NCBI GenBank assembly: GCA_022560025.1
Contig: JAFISE010000007.1
Span: forward strand, 1-64,000
Source: Stagonosporopsis chrysanthemi
Taxonomy: Eukaryota > Ascomycota > Dothideomycetes > Pleosporales > Didymellaceae
Length of the DNA: 64,000 nt
Direction: 5' to 3'
Positions within the stretch are counted from its first letter, which is position 1. Each line of letters opens with the position of its first letter. Below, piece by piece: positions 23,519 through 35,536 of the stretch. Below the pieces are notes generated by a model. The model ran no database searches, was not told where the DNA came from, and worked only from the letters and a program-made list of their open reading frames with translations. Made by a program: the position numbers and the translations under genes.

Positions 23519-24145
23519 ATTGTCGATGCTGTGGCGTAAGTCACGTAAAGATTAGAAACATTGGTTCGCGCAAAAGCATGGAAATCGAAAAAGATATCAA
23601 TAATAAAGAGACCAATTTTACAACCGTCGTCCCTCCAAGCCGTGCAAGCCGAGCAGAGCCGTTGTATCCAACACACGAATCTCGATATCTGAACTGCAGA
23701 TTTGAGAAGGCCTGTTGTGCGCTCAGTCACATTATGAACCGAATCAGCGGATCACTTTCCGTTAGTGAGCCGACTTTTGCAAACTTACAATCTTCATGAA
23801 TGATCAAAATCTTGCATGCGGTCTGAGCTGTAGCCAAATAAGTGTGGTTCCTAAGAACATGTACAAGGTTGCCGTTCGTTGCGCGTTATCTTCGAGATGT
23901 GTTCGCTGAGTCACTAGCGTGGCCGAAGGGCAACTGCGTTCGACACTTTCTTGCTCTTGCCTATTGCGGCAACTACCCCTCAGCTCAGCCTAGCTCGTCT
24001 TCTGCACGTCTCCTCCCCTCACAACGCGTCCTAGGCGTGATAACCGCGATGAAAGACCCACCTGCTAGCCTGTGTATATGCAAGGTCCACAATCATTCGA
24101 TGACTGACACTGCTATCCATTGTAAAACCTATGTACAATCCCCCT
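23519..24145. other. Intergenic between convergent genes
   Basis: This holds the 3' ends of the acidic orphan (+) and the rhodopsin-like gene (-). An AATAAA at 23602-23607, about 85 bases after the stop at 23518, is a plausible polyadenylation signal. I see nothing else. Confidence 0.5.
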
Positions 24146-25433
24146 TCATACTGGCGACTTATGCCCATCGTCCGAGTCGCTAGCATACGTCACGGTGTGG
24201 GTCACTTCGACTCTTCTCACGATGCCGGCACCATTGGTCATCCGTGTTGAGTCCTGCTCTAACGAAGACTTCACCTGCGTTACGAGCTCAGCCTCATCAG
24301 ACCAGGTCTGAAGGCCACCATGCTTCCTCGACTTTCCGGTCCCCAGAGGCGCAGACTTCAAGGTTGACAGTCTTTGCGCTCCAGACGCCTCATATCGACC
24401 ATCTGTCCCCCGGCTGGAGCCGTAACCAACGCGGTCCCGTAAAATATTGAACTGGGCGACGAAGGCGGGCAGACAGGTACAGATCAAGGCAATGCCAGCT
24501 TCGGCATTACTGAGTCTCGTCAGCTTAGTGCAGATTGTATACATGACACTCGACGTACCCTGACATAACGATCTGAACAAAGAGAATGGTCGCATCTTGT
24601 GATTGTCCGTTGGTCGAAATCAGGTTTAACCTCCAACCACTGAAAGCGGTTGCGAGGCCACCGACAGCGAGCATACCTCCGACACGAAGCTTCTTTTTCG
24701 TGGGAAGCTGTAGAGACCAGGTCAAAGGAAGAGGCAGGAGCAAGATGATCGCATCTGTGACCGTCGAGATGATCGAATCGGCAAGGATGATCGCCGATTG
24801 ATCCAAGCACTTGCTCTGGTCACCTTCCCAATACGCAGCTATCGGCCAGCATATACGAATCTTCAGAACCAGAGAAATGATGTAGTATATGGCAAGCAAT
24901 CCCCCGAGAGCGTAAATGCCTTGTACCCTCCTCTTGTACGGCGAGAATATCCGGGCGATGAGAGTTAACAGACTCAACTTAATAGCCAACGTCATCGGTG
25001 CGTAGAAAATTGTGGCTGCATATGCAGTCTTGAAGAAGCTTTCGGCCGATGTCCTCGAAACGTCCCACATGTGGTAGCCTCCGCCGTGGACACTCACTCC
25101 AATTGTCAGCATCTAACGCGTTTAACTAGACGGCAAACCACTTACACAATATTCCAGAAACACAGTACCCCGTCATCAGAAGCCATGATACGAGAGTCAG
25201 GTCTAATCCCCGTTAGCAAGCGTTCGGCGGTAGTTCGGTCCCCACTCACAATCATCGACAGCTAAGTCCAGACCAATGGTTCTGAACTTATGATACCCTC
25301 GGATCCAGACAAAGATCGTACAAGAGGTCAATGTGAGACCCTGTGTAATCATGTTGACCGTTCTCAGTTCATCCTTGGGATTGAGCAGGTCAGAGCTATA
25401 GCCTAGAGGCGGAGGCGCAGCTGGTGTTGCCAT
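24146..25433 (-). CDS. Rhodopsin-domain (PTH11/SAT4-like) integral membrane protein
   Basis: Predicted seven-helix membrane protein of the large fungal rhodopsin-like family; some members are PTH11-type surface sensors, but the ligand of this one is unknown. Exons are 25250-25433, 25146-25202, 24559-25096 and 24146-24509 (introns 47, 49 and 49 bases, all with GCTAAC or GCTGAC branch points); the product is 380 residues. Family features are the DDYLTLVSWLL stretch after the first helix, SVHGGGYHMWDV in the extracellular loop, a helix around YAPMTLAIKLSLLTLIARIF, and the loop Cys residues around ICWPIAAYW and KCLDQSA. The soluble C-terminal tail (about 90 residues) is rich in charged residues, Ser and Gly. 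No CFEM domain precedes the helices. The spliced frame is continuous throughout. The family is confident; the role is open. Confidence 0.88.
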
Positions 25434-26549
25434 TGCGACAAGGAAAAGAGTGATCAGTTACTCAAAACTTGGCTACGAAGGCTGATAGATATTACGCTGG
25501 AGTTGTCTCTACGACCCCCCAATTTGGACTCGCACTTCATCGCGCGCCCGGTTCCTCTGTCCCTATATACCGGGATGCGCGGAATAGCTCGTTTCTGATG
25601 CCACAGAAAATCTTTACCTTCCACAGTCCCGGGCCAAATTCAGGAGAGGCTTCTACGTGAGCCGTCTCCTCACAACTGCACGGTGCGCAGCACGTCGTTC
25701 TACCCACATTTCTGCAAAATGAGGAGCAGACTGAGTAACTCGAAACAGCAAAGCACATGCAGGATCATAGTAGGCCACCAACCACCGGACTACGAAGGCG
25801 ACTCCGCTGTGCTAGGCCATTCGCGCCAACCTTGAGGCCAAGCTCGATGTGCCGTCGTCGTTCTCGGGATGAGCTGTCTGAGAGCTGACCAAAGCGGCTG
25901 TTAATGATTACGAGCGACATAACCCCTGCACGAAGGATACGCTTGCGGGCGGATCAACCTTCTCCCGTATCCACGTTTCCCGCCCCTTGTCAGGACATGT
26001 CAGAAAACGGTTATCGCGGGTCGATCTGACACGAATACTGAGGCTCTCATGATTCAGTCATGGGCTAGCGAAATGCCATCATCACGGCCTCAGCTCGACT
26101 CAGACCATGTGTGATCTGCTCACGACACCGCTCATCACTACCAAAAGCGCATCCATTGTAGGAGAAGAGCTTCAGGTTGAACACGGGTTAATGACCCACT
26201 CGGAGGCCTCGGCGAAGTCTGATTGAGGTTGTGACTCGACTGATAAGAAGGCCCTGGACGGTGTCCTGCTACCTATTTCTAAAACTCGCAAGTGTGGAGC
26301 AGCTCGTAGGCCCCTTTCGTACCGGTGCGATATCCAGATACGGTATTCACCCACGCCAGTCTGGTAGCATTAATGGGGGATTGGATCCAGCATGGCGCTC
26401 CTACGCGTCTTGGTGCCCACTATCGCATGGCAGCAAGCGACGATCAGCTATACTTGACCATGTTGCCATCCTTTCTGCAAGATTGATCGAGATTTCTCAT
26501 CTTTCCACCCAAGCATCGCATTCTGTCTTCTATCAAAACAAAAAACACA
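25434..26549. other. Divergent intergenic region
   Basis: About 1.1 kb between the starts of the rhodopsin-like gene (-) and the old-yellow-enzyme gene (+). No coding frame or RNA gene is supported. It should hold both promoters. Confidence 0.55.
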
Positions 26550-27978
26550 ATGACTGCACTCGTGGGCGAATCTTCCAAGCTCTTCGAGCCGCTGACCATC
26601 GGTAATGGCAAAATCAAGCTTGGTCATCGTATCGTATTGGCACCATTGACCAGGAATCGAGGAACGCCTTTCAGCGCAGAAAGCACGGTTGAGGTTCCGA
26701 ATCGCATATGGCTTCCGAATGACCTTATGGCAGAGTACTACACCCAGCGCGCGACTAGAGGCGGACTTATCGTTACTGAAGGGGTGCCACCATCTCTCGA
26801 GGTAAGCGCGATCGACAGATGTTGCACAGCGAGCTCACGAAGTGAACGAATCGAATCACTTCTCGAAATCGAAGCTTATCAGGAGCGCTAACGTGACTTG
26901 ATAGGGTAACGGAATGCCAGGTGTACCTGGTTTATTTATCGAGGAGCAAAAAGCTGGCTGGAAGAAGATCGCGGATGCTATTCACGCGCAGGGCGGTTAC
27001 GCGTACATGCAACTATGGTACGTTAGCGATCATGTGACTGAAGAACAGGGCTGATAAGCCAAAGGCATTCCGGACGAGCCAACATCCCGCAAATGACGGG
27101 GACACCAATCGTCAGCCCTTCTGGCCTGCCGTGGGACAGCCCAGACGAGTGCTTCGCGTACCCTCCCGCGCACACTTTCAAGCAACTACGTTACGTCGAC
27201 AATCCTCCAATCGCGCTCACTGTAGAACACATCAAGAAGACAATACAGGATTATGTTCGTACAGCAAAGTGGGCTATGGAGTGTGGTTTCGATGGCGTAG
27301 AGGTGCATAGCGGAAACGGGTACCTTCCCGAGCAGTTTCTTGCCTCTAATGTCAACAAGCGCACAGATTCATACGGCGGCAGCCCTGAAAAGCGCTGCAC
27401 CTTCACGCTAGAGCTTATGGAGGAACTGAGCAAGGCGGTTGGAGACGAGAACCTGGCTATCAGGCTGTCGCCATTCGGCTTGTTCAACCAGACTCGGTGC
27501 GAGCAACGCATGGAGACATGGAGTATACTCTGCCGTAAATTGAAGGAGGCTCACCCAAACCTGTCATACGTGAGCTTCATCGAACCTGTGAGTACCATGC
27601 TATGCGACTTCCGCGTTCAAACTGACCTCGCTCTAGCGCTACGAGCAAATCCACAGCGACGCAGAAAAGCAGAAGTTTCTCGACTCGTGGGGCCTCAGCT
27701 CTATCGATCTTAAACCTTTCCGCGACATTTTCGGCAGCACGCCATTCTTTTCTGCCGGTGGCTTCGATAACACAAATTCATGGGGCGTGCTCGAATCCGG
27801 AAAGTATGATGCGCTACTATACGGCAGGTATTTCATCAGCAACCCGGATCTGCCGAAGAGGCTGAAGGAGGGGATACCGCTTGCTCCCTATGATCGCAGT
27901 AGGTTCTACGGACCGTTTGAGGATAACACGATTGGCTATACGGATTACCCCGAGTGGGAACAGGCAAGTACACCGTAA
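26550..27978 (+). CDS. NADH:flavin oxidoreductase, old yellow enzyme family
   Basis: Predicted FMN-dependent reductase of activated C=C bonds; fungal members act in detoxification or secondary metabolism, and the substrate here is unknown. Exons are 26550-26801, 26905-27017, 27065-27587 and 27637-27978; the product is 409 residues. The N-terminal barrel motif APLTRNR, the segment QLWHSGRAN, the catalytic-loop motif EVHSGNGYLPEQFL (with the His and Asn that bind the substrate oxygen), NKRTDSYGGS and the C-terminal GGFDNTNSW and LLYGRYFISNPDLPKRL segments are all present in order, so the enzyme looks complete. There is no targeting peptide, so it is probably cytosolic. Intron 1 is 103 bases, longer than its neighbours, with GCTAAC close to the acceptor. 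There are no other biosynthetic genes nearby, which gives no hint of a cluster. Confidence 0.93.
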
Positions 27979-28866
27979 AGTGGTTAAGGAGCTAGTACAG
28001 CATCAAATAAGTTATCTTTGTGAAAGTCCCGTGCTCAGAGCAATTGCTAATTCGGCGTGGTCTGGAGGCTTTGAGAGTGATGTAAGGCAAATGATCTACT
28101 TAGCCAGTAAGCCACGACAGTTTTCGAACTTACAACGCATGTCCATGTCACGCTTTATGCATATTATCTGCCATGCAATGTTGGCCATTTTCAGTCCTTT
28201 CACAACGCACTCTTCGAGAGATCTAACCTGTTGCTACATTCCATGGTTCGGACAGAGACAAAGACCAGGTACCAACAAATCTTTGCCTAACCCAGGAGCA
28301 GGCGGTGGAGATTACTCGGAATGTCCATGAAAGCTTCTTTACGTTCACAGAGGGGCGACCACAGAAGGAGACCCACGGGAACAAATTGGCAGAACCTCCA
28401 CCTCATAGAATCTCGGTCTTTGAGCTGCACTGGCGAAATGCGCGGCCTGATTGCATTTCGGGCATGTTGCTGAGATATGTGAATGCAAACAATCACCAAA
28501 CGCTGCGTTGAAGAAAGGCTTCAGCTTCAACATATCTACAATACTTTCTTGTTCGTAACTCTTGTTGTTATAATAGCATCCAAGGAATAGTCTTATCTGA
28601 ATCCACGCTTTGTGGATGCCCGCAAGGATGTGGAAGACGTCGGAAAAGAAAGCGAAGACATAAGAAGGCGCTGGATGGAGGTTAGAAGACTAGGTAATCA
28701 GATGGAGGAGCACAATTCGTACTCCAGTATTTAGTCACTTTACTTAGGTGTTGATTAATGTAAGATATTGGCTTGGTATCATGAACCTCTCATCGTGATT
28801 TGAAGTTGTTTTCGGCTGGTCTAAGTCTATGTCATGTCATGTATCTATCGGACATTTCACTCTAGA
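27979..28866. other. Intergenic between convergent genes
   Basis: About 0.9 kb containing the 3' ends of the reductase (+) and arabinofuranosidase (-) genes. Short open frames here lack domain features. I see nothing else. Confidence 0.55.
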
Positions 28867-30683
28867 TCAGGTTGCTTTCCACCTGAGCAGAGTGAAGGAG
28901 TGCTTCGAGAAAGTGTAGGCGCCCTTGCCATCCCAAGAGCTCTCCTTGATGCCGACCTGCTGATCTTCAGCAGTGTTGGTAACTTGTACATGCTCTCCAG
29001 TGACAGTGTGGACCTCAACCTTATCCGCCGCGATGCCGCTCAGGTCGACCTCGAGATCCTTATCCTCACTAACGTTAGTGACAGCCAAGTTGGTGTAGCC
29101 ATCCTCGCCAGCGACAGCGCAAGCATCGAGGTAAGGTGTCTCGATGGTTCCACGGATCCAGCTAGGGTTCGTGCGGCCTGTGTACTCAGGCGACTTGACG
29201 TTGATGGCGATGGTGTGGCCACGCATATACTTGCTGAACAGAAGCAGAGGCCACCAGATGGTCTGCTTGATGAGCCCGTCCTTTGAAGTCATGAGGGGAG
29301 AGATGACATTGACGGATTGTGCAATATTGGCCATGCCCATGTCCTTGGCCTGGCGAATGAAACCGTTAAGGAAGACAGCGACAGCAAGAGCATCGGAAAG
29401 TGTGTACTTCTCCTCGGCGCCCTCCTCACCAGGTGCACGAACAGGATCCCAGACATTCCACTCATCGAAACAGATTGTTGGCCTTGGGACAGTCTCGGGT
29501 ACCTTGTTTTCAATACGGGCAAGGTCGATGAGCGCGCTTGCCATCTGGATAGCGCGCTCTGCGGCTCGAGGAGCGGTGGCGTTAGGCAGGTGTTCGTTGT
29601 CTGCTGTGTAGATGTGGATGCTGTGCATGTCGATGAACGACTTGGTGGTGTCACCGCTCAGGCCGTGGACGGACCACTTGACACACTGGTTGAGGACATA
29701 GTAGTCCCATGACGAGTAGCCAGTCTCACCGCAAAGGATGAGCGTGATGGTAGGGTCGAGCAGCTTCAAAGCCTTGGCCCATTGCCAGGCCTTCTTAGCG
29801 TAGTCTTCCTTTGTCATCTGCTCAACTTGCCATGGACCCCAGCACTCGTTACCGAGAGCCCAGTATTTGACCTACAACAGCAGTGAGCAGGTAGTGAGGT
29901 GAGCGATGTCGACAAGACCCACATTGTATGGCTTCTCGCGGCCGTTCTTACGGCGGAGGTTAGCATAGTAGGAGTTGCGGTCAGAGTTGCAGTACTCGAG
30001 CCACCCCAGAGCTGTCGCGATTTAGGTCAGTGATAAATACGAAGGATATGAACAACGAACAACTCACCTTCGGCCAGTGTTCCGGTACCGAAGTTGAGAC
30101 AAAGGTACGGCTCAGTGCCAACGACTTCACACCATTTCATGAACTCGTCAGTACCGAACTCATTGGTCTCTGTACCGATCCAGGCAAGCTCTGGCCTGTG
30201 CTGACAGTCAATATCCTGCATGCATGAGTTGTTCCAGAGCGTGCGCATCGGACAGATCGGGGCGACCTCAACGTCCAATGAACGACCGCTACAATTGGAA
30301 ATGGATTAAACGCCTCACCTTGCCGGCCGCTGCTCCTTAGGACCAATGCCATCCCTCCAGTCGTAGGTCGCAACGAAATTACCACCTGGGTAACGAACGA
30401 CGGGCACTTTCAGTTCTTGAAATGCCTCGATGACGTCTTTACGGAACCCGTTCTCGTCTGACAAAGGGTTGCCCGGCTCGTAGATGCCGCCGTAGATACA
30501 ACGTCCCATGTGCCTAGACTTGTCAGGGCGGCTGCACAACTTTGCATCTCGCTTGGCTTATTGGCTGAATGCTTACTCTGTGAATCCGCCATAGATGTTC
30601 TCATTGATCTTTGCGATTTTGTTGGTAGCGTGAACGCTAATCGAGGGCTTCTCGCCTTCAGGAATGCTTGTGAAAGTCGCCAT
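28867..30683 (-). CDS. Intracellular alpha-L-arabinofuranosidase, GH51
   Basis: Removes terminal alpha-L-arabinofuranosyl units from arabino-oligosaccharides. Exons are 30577-30683, 30319-30513, 30068-30195, 29923-30011 and 28867-29871 (introns 63, 123, 56 and 51 bases); the product is 507 residues. There is no signal peptide (MATFTSIPEGEKPS), as in the intracellular GH51 group. The family signature starts with IYGGFTEHMGRCIYGGIYEPG and RYPGGNF. The acid/base is Glu182 in ALGNECWGPW (most relatives have Val where this has Cys), and the nucleophile is Glu310 in CFDEWNVWDP. The C-terminal beta domain (from about residue 395) ends in FTLLRW. It shares a 608-base divergent promoter with a sugar transporter, which suggests import of short arabino-oligosaccharides or arabinose followed by cytosolic hydrolysis. 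Induction by arabinose or xylose regulators is inferred, not shown. Confidence 0.95.
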
Positions 30684-31291
30684 GTTGCTACAAATTCTGG
30701 TAACAATTCGAAAGAAGGGCTGAGCGGAACGCAGATATTGCGGTCAAGATTGCTATCGTGAACTGCCGCGGGCAGTGGCATGATGCCACGTGAAGTCGCT
30801 CAAAGCTCCGATGTGTCTGTAATGAGCGGCGGTATAGGCCGTGACTAGTGCTAGATACGGCTAGCTCTCCGCATTTACCATGGAGTTGCGATGGGGCAAT
30901 GGCACTCGGACTCTCGCTCTAGCCATGTCGGGAATGATTTCCGGTGTCGTGGAATCATACGCTAACTCGGCCCCAGAAAGGCCACCAGTAGTCGCTCCAT
31001 CTTTCTCCCGAATTGCGGACTTGCCATGGTCGGTCAATCGGAGTGCAAGCGCGGTGCAGGAAAACGCGGGCAGACGGCGCAGCTAGCAGTGAGAAAGCGG
31101 AGTCGTGGAGAGACCTGGGGGAACCTGGTTATTGGTCATTCGACACGGGATGCCCGGTATGCCGTGACAATGTAACAGCAAGCAGGGCAGCCTGGCATTT
31201 GCTTGAGAAGTATAAAATGCATGCAGATCGCTCTATGGGGCTGTTATCCCCTTGTTGTCGTTCAATCGCCTAAGATACTCGATCATCTACG
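30684..31291. promoter_or_regulatory. Divergent promoter of the GH51 and sugar transporter genes
   Basis: The 608 bases between the two ATGs contain two GGCTAG motifs in opposite orientation (30859-30864 on plus, 30919-30924 on minus), matching the GGCTAR site of XlnR-type regulators. Three CreA-like SYGGRG motifs lie within 24 bases (31097-31102, 31105-31110, 31115-31120). A TATA-like box (TATAAAA, 31211-31217) lies about 75 bases before the transporter ATG. Motif function is inferred. The clustering is more than the roughly one SYGGRG per 256 bases expected by chance. Confidence 0.5.
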
Positions 31292-33166
31292 ATGGCACTT
31301 CCTCCCAAGTGGTACCAGGTAAGACATCCCAAGTCTGTTGCAAAAAGAGCAACAATCATACAAGCGGCCACAGGCCTCTATTTCAGTTGTGATGTCCACG
31401 AGACGAGAGCTGCCGATGGCAGACAATCACAAGATATGAACAAGATGGTGGCCTTGGACTAGCCTTCCTCAGCCACAACAGCAACAAAGAGCACTGTACT
31501 GACCATCCTTTCAGTTCCTGGTCGGCCTCTTCGCGTCCCTCGGATCTCTATTGTACGGTTACGATTTGGGTGTCATTGCGCAGGTCATTGCCTCGGCGTC
31601 GTTCAAATCCACGTTCAACCCTGCAACAAATGAGGTTGGTGCGGTGGTGTCAGTCTTCACAGGCGGCGCTTTCTTTGGTGCTGGCTTCGCTGGATGGCTC
31701 GGAGACCAGTTTGGCCGACGATGGACCATCTTTGTTGGTGCCGTCATCTTCTGTCTTGGAGGTGCTCTTCAAACTGGCGCCCAAAGTCTGGCCTACCTGT
31801 ACTCAGGTCGAGCCATTGCTGGTCTTGGGTAAGTAATACAATAAGAGATGAGGAATCTACAGCAACTGATAGAACACAGTGTCGGTGTTCTCTGCATGAT
31901 CATTCCCTTGTACCAGGCCGAGTTGGCTCATCCCAGCATCCGTGGACGTGTCACCGCTCTCCAGCAGTTCATGTTGGGTATTGGTGCACTCATGGCCGCA
32001 TGGATCTCGTACGGTACCTATGTTGGTTTCTCGCCCACCGACAATGGCCAGTGGAGGACTCCTCTGGGAATTCAGGTCATCCCTGCAGTCCTCCTCGCCG
32101 CCCTCATTATGATATTCCCAGAATCGCCTCGCGTATGCTCCCCCCTCCTCCTCGATATAACGTGTAGAGCTAACAATCACTAGTGGCTCATTGACCACGG
32201 CAGGGTGGAGGAGGGTCTCAAGACTCTTGCCAAGCTCCACGCTCACGGCGATGAGACCGACCCTTGGGTTCAGGCCGAGTTCCAGCAGATTCAGGATGTG
32301 ATCACGTTTGAGCACGAGCACGAAGCGAAGTCGTACATGGAACTGTTCACTGACAGGTCCTGCTTCCGCCGCCTCTTTCTTGCCTGCGCCATCCAGGGCT
32401 CCGTGCAGATGACTGGTGTGTCCGCCATTCAGTACTACTCCGTTGAGATTTATGGCCAAATGGGCATCGAGGGCGACGACACCTTGAAGTACCAGGCCAT
32501 CTCTTCCATCATTGCTCTGATCGCCCAAGCTCTGTGTATCCTGTTTATCGATCGCTTCGGTCGTCGCTGGCCTTTGATCTTCGGTAATCTCGGAAACATG
32601 GTTACTTTCATCATCTCGACAATCATGCTTGCGGTGTTCCCTCCCGGCTCGACCAACAACTCCGCTGCGGCTTGGGGTTTTATCGTTATCACCTGGGTCT
32701 ACAATTTCAGTTTCAGCGCAACCTGTGGACCTTTGTCCTGGATTATCCCCGCTGAGATCTTTGACACCAAGACTCGTTCAAAGGGCGTCGCGATAGCTAC
32801 GATGGTGTCTTTCGGCCTCAACACTATGATCGGACAGGTCACACCAATTGCAATGGAGAACATTGGTTGGAAGTTCTACATTCTGTTCGTTGTAAGTAAG
32901 ATGAATCTGCTTTCACGGCTCGGTACTGACAAAACGCCCAGGTCTGCAACTTGACGAACGCTATCTTCTTCTACTGTTTCTTGCCAGAGACTGCCAAGCG
33001 TCCTCTGGAAGAGATGAACCATCTCTTCACGCACGCCCCATACTTCGTTCCCGGCATGAACAAGCGCGACTGGCAGAGCACCGATATTGAGCGCCGTGTT
33101 GCGGAGGTCGAGGCCAAACAGGGATCCATCTCCCACCATGAGACTACTCTTGAGCAGAAGTACTAG
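31292..33166 (+). CDS. MFS sugar transporter (sugar porter family)
   Basis: Plasma-membrane proton symporter or facilitator for a sugar; the exact sugar cannot be read from sequence. Exons are 31292-31318, 31515-31828, 31880-32132, 32184-32891 and 32942-33166; the product is 508 residues. The tiny first exon (nine codons) is followed by a 196-base intron, and the next exon begins in frame with the first helix (LVGLFASLGSLLYGYD). Sugar-porter signatures present are GDQFGRRW after helix 2, RAIAGLGVG in helix 4, PESPRWLI after helix 6, DRFGRRWPL in the second half, and PETAKRPLEEM after helix 12. Twelve helices are expected. It pairs divergently with the GH51 arabinofuranosidase, so arabinose or another pentose is a reasonable guess. 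A TATA-like box at 31211 supports the start. Confidence 0.93.
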
Positions 33167-34344
33167 ATGGTTGATCGGAGTTGGAAGGGTTTGGTTTGCT
33201 CAACCCGCAAGGAGTTGCTATGCAGCTCGCCTTATCAGTAGTCGTGTAGATGATGTCGACACCACGCTGAATATTTATCATCTTCGAGCATGTATCCGCG
33301 TTTCTCATACAACGTGAACCACTCTCAGTCTTCAATCCACACTTTACTCACTCTTCAACATCTCAGCATGGCAGAAACAATCGCTGTACATATGATAGGC
33401 CGTATGTGAAGCCTGTCACTGCCACGACGCCGACAGGAGGGATTTCATACCATAGTACGTACATTAAGACTGGTCTGTGGCACTGAGGGCCAGTGAAGAT
33501 TAATGACATGCATGCGGTACGTGGTGCGATGGTCGCTGCAAAATCATCGGAGGGCTCGCCGATGCTTTTAGCGTCAGCGAAAGTGGGTACCCATCGGCGG
33601 TTCCTCTCGAGCAATGCCCGGCTTCGACGGAACGTACTGAAGTCGTTTCCTGCTCTTTGCTCTTGCTTCACACATTTGGTGCGATTGTGCAACACACAGA
33701 CGCATCGATGCCTTCCAAATCTCAAGATATCATTGAAGACATTCAGTGCACTGACCATGACTTGTGCATGTCTTCCATCTCATCTCTCACCATGCCGTAG
33801 CGCGCCCATTGCGAAGAGTATGACGAGTATTTTCTCAATGCGGCAATACTCTAAGCAGATCTCGCAACTGAAATTATGAATACAAACCAAGTGTACCTGA
33901 ACCTTGATCATCTCTTTTGAGACATTCCTGTGGGAGCTCGACTGCGTTCATACTGATCTGCCTTCTCGGACAGGCGGTAAGGCAGCCTCAACATTGCATC
34001 GTCGACATCAACCTCACAAATCCTTTTTCGTCCCATAGGGCTGGGTCCACCTTGCCGTCCAGATGCTCGATAGGTTTTGGACATGCTGGAGCCAGCGGTT
34101 ATCTCCCGCGCCAGCGTCTCACAAGCGAAGTTCATAAGCGACGATGATTGGTCAACGATGCATTACGACGGCTGTGGCTATGCCGGTTTCAGGTCATGGT
34201 CTTATGCTCGGAGCCTGCGATTCAGCATCTTAACATCGAATTCAGAACGTTTCTTGTGCTTCAACACGACAAAACGACTGCATTGTGACTATCGACAGCG
34301 GCACTGTAACAACGCAACACTGGACCTGGACGCACGACCACAAG
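33167..34344. other. Intergenic, no gene seen
   Basis: About 1.2 kb between the sugar transporter and the TVP38-like gene, both on plus. Short frames on both strands show no domain. It should hold the transporter 3' end and the next promoter. Confidence 0.55.
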
Positions 34345-35426
34345 ATGTGGTTTAAGAAGAAGGAGAATGACATCGAAATGTCCGGAGTCCAGAGGCAAAA
34401 ACGCGACGAGAACCCCCTCGAGGAGACAGAATACCGACCTGTAAACTGGAAGAAGATTTTCCTTTCCCCTAAATACATACGTACATGGCCCCAACGCCTG
34501 CAGCCCTATATGGACACTAAACTCTATCAGCATGGCACCTCTTGGGCATAGCAATCCTCATTGCCACCGCTCTCCTAACATTACACCACGATGAGGTCGT
34601 CGAGGTACATTGACTACCCTTTGTCTCCCATGGTGCATCAGTCCTAACGCAAAGCTCCCCAGAACCTTCGCCCCTTTTCAGACAAGGTCCGTGACCTTCC
34701 CGCTGGATGGCTGATCCCGGTCGCGATCCTCATCGTCATCTCATTCCCGCCGCTATTTGGCCACGAGATCATCGCATTGCTATGTGGCGTTGTCTACGGA
34801 CTATGGATAGGTTTCGCAATTGTTGCAGCGGGAACGTTCCTCGGCGAGAGTGAGCTCATCTCAATCAATCACATCCACTTGACACTGACACCATCATAGT
34901 CGGCACCTGGTTCGCGTTCAAACATCTTTTCCGCCGCAAAGCCCTCAAACTCGAACGCACGAACCTTAATTACGGCGCCATGGCCCGTCTCACCCGCGAT
35001 GGCGGCTTCTTCATGGTCCTTATCATTCGCCTGTCCGCAATCCCGGCGCATTTCTCAACCGCCGTTTTCTCGACCTGTGATGTCAAGTTCTGGCACTTCG
35101 TCGTCGCGACACTCCTCTCGCTGCCAAAACAGATCTTCCTCGTGTATCTGGGTGTTCTCCTTGTCCAGGACAGCAACGATAATTTGATCAAGACAGTCAT
35201 GTTTGGTGTTGTGTTCTTGATCACAATCGCTATGGGTGTGTGGATTTGGCTGAAGATGGCTAAGATCAAGAAGGTGCTGCTCGATGAGCAGGAGGCTAGG
35301 CGTGTTAAGCGGGCTGAGAGCCAGGTGGAGGTAGTGCCGGATGTGAAGAGTGCGTTTGAGAGGCGATACGACGAGGAGCCGTCCGAATTCGCGCTGCAGC
35401 CAACGCAGCCGACAAGAATGGTTTGA
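34345..35426 (+). CDS. TVP38/TMEM64-like SNARE-associated membrane protein
   Basis: Predicted multi-pass protein of the SNARE-associated (VTT/DedA-like) family, which in fungi sits in Golgi or vesicle membranes and is linked to trafficking or lipid scrambling. Exons are 34345-34480, 34531-34604, 34663-34849 and 34900-35426 (introns 50, 58 and 50 bases); the product is 307 residues. The start ATG gives MWFKKKEND and a charged cytosolic N-terminus of about 50 residues. Helices follow around WHLLGIAILIATALL and LIPVAILIVISFPPLFG. The family core is visible: GHEIIALLCGVVYGLWIGF, GTFLGE, and the RLSAIPAHFSTAVFS and SLPKQIFLVYLG segments. The C-terminal tail after the last helix is charged and probably cytosolic. 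Joining exon 1 to exon 2 at CATGG restores the IPWHLLG helix start; without splicing the frame stops. Confidence 0.88.
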
Positions 35427-35536
35427 GCGCTGTGCGCCGTCTATCCCTTGTTCCTTGAAACTTAAGCTGGCTTGCCGATTTTTTCGTAATGATATAATGA
35501 TATTGCACTTCTTCTCAATTGCCGTCTGTGAAGGTG

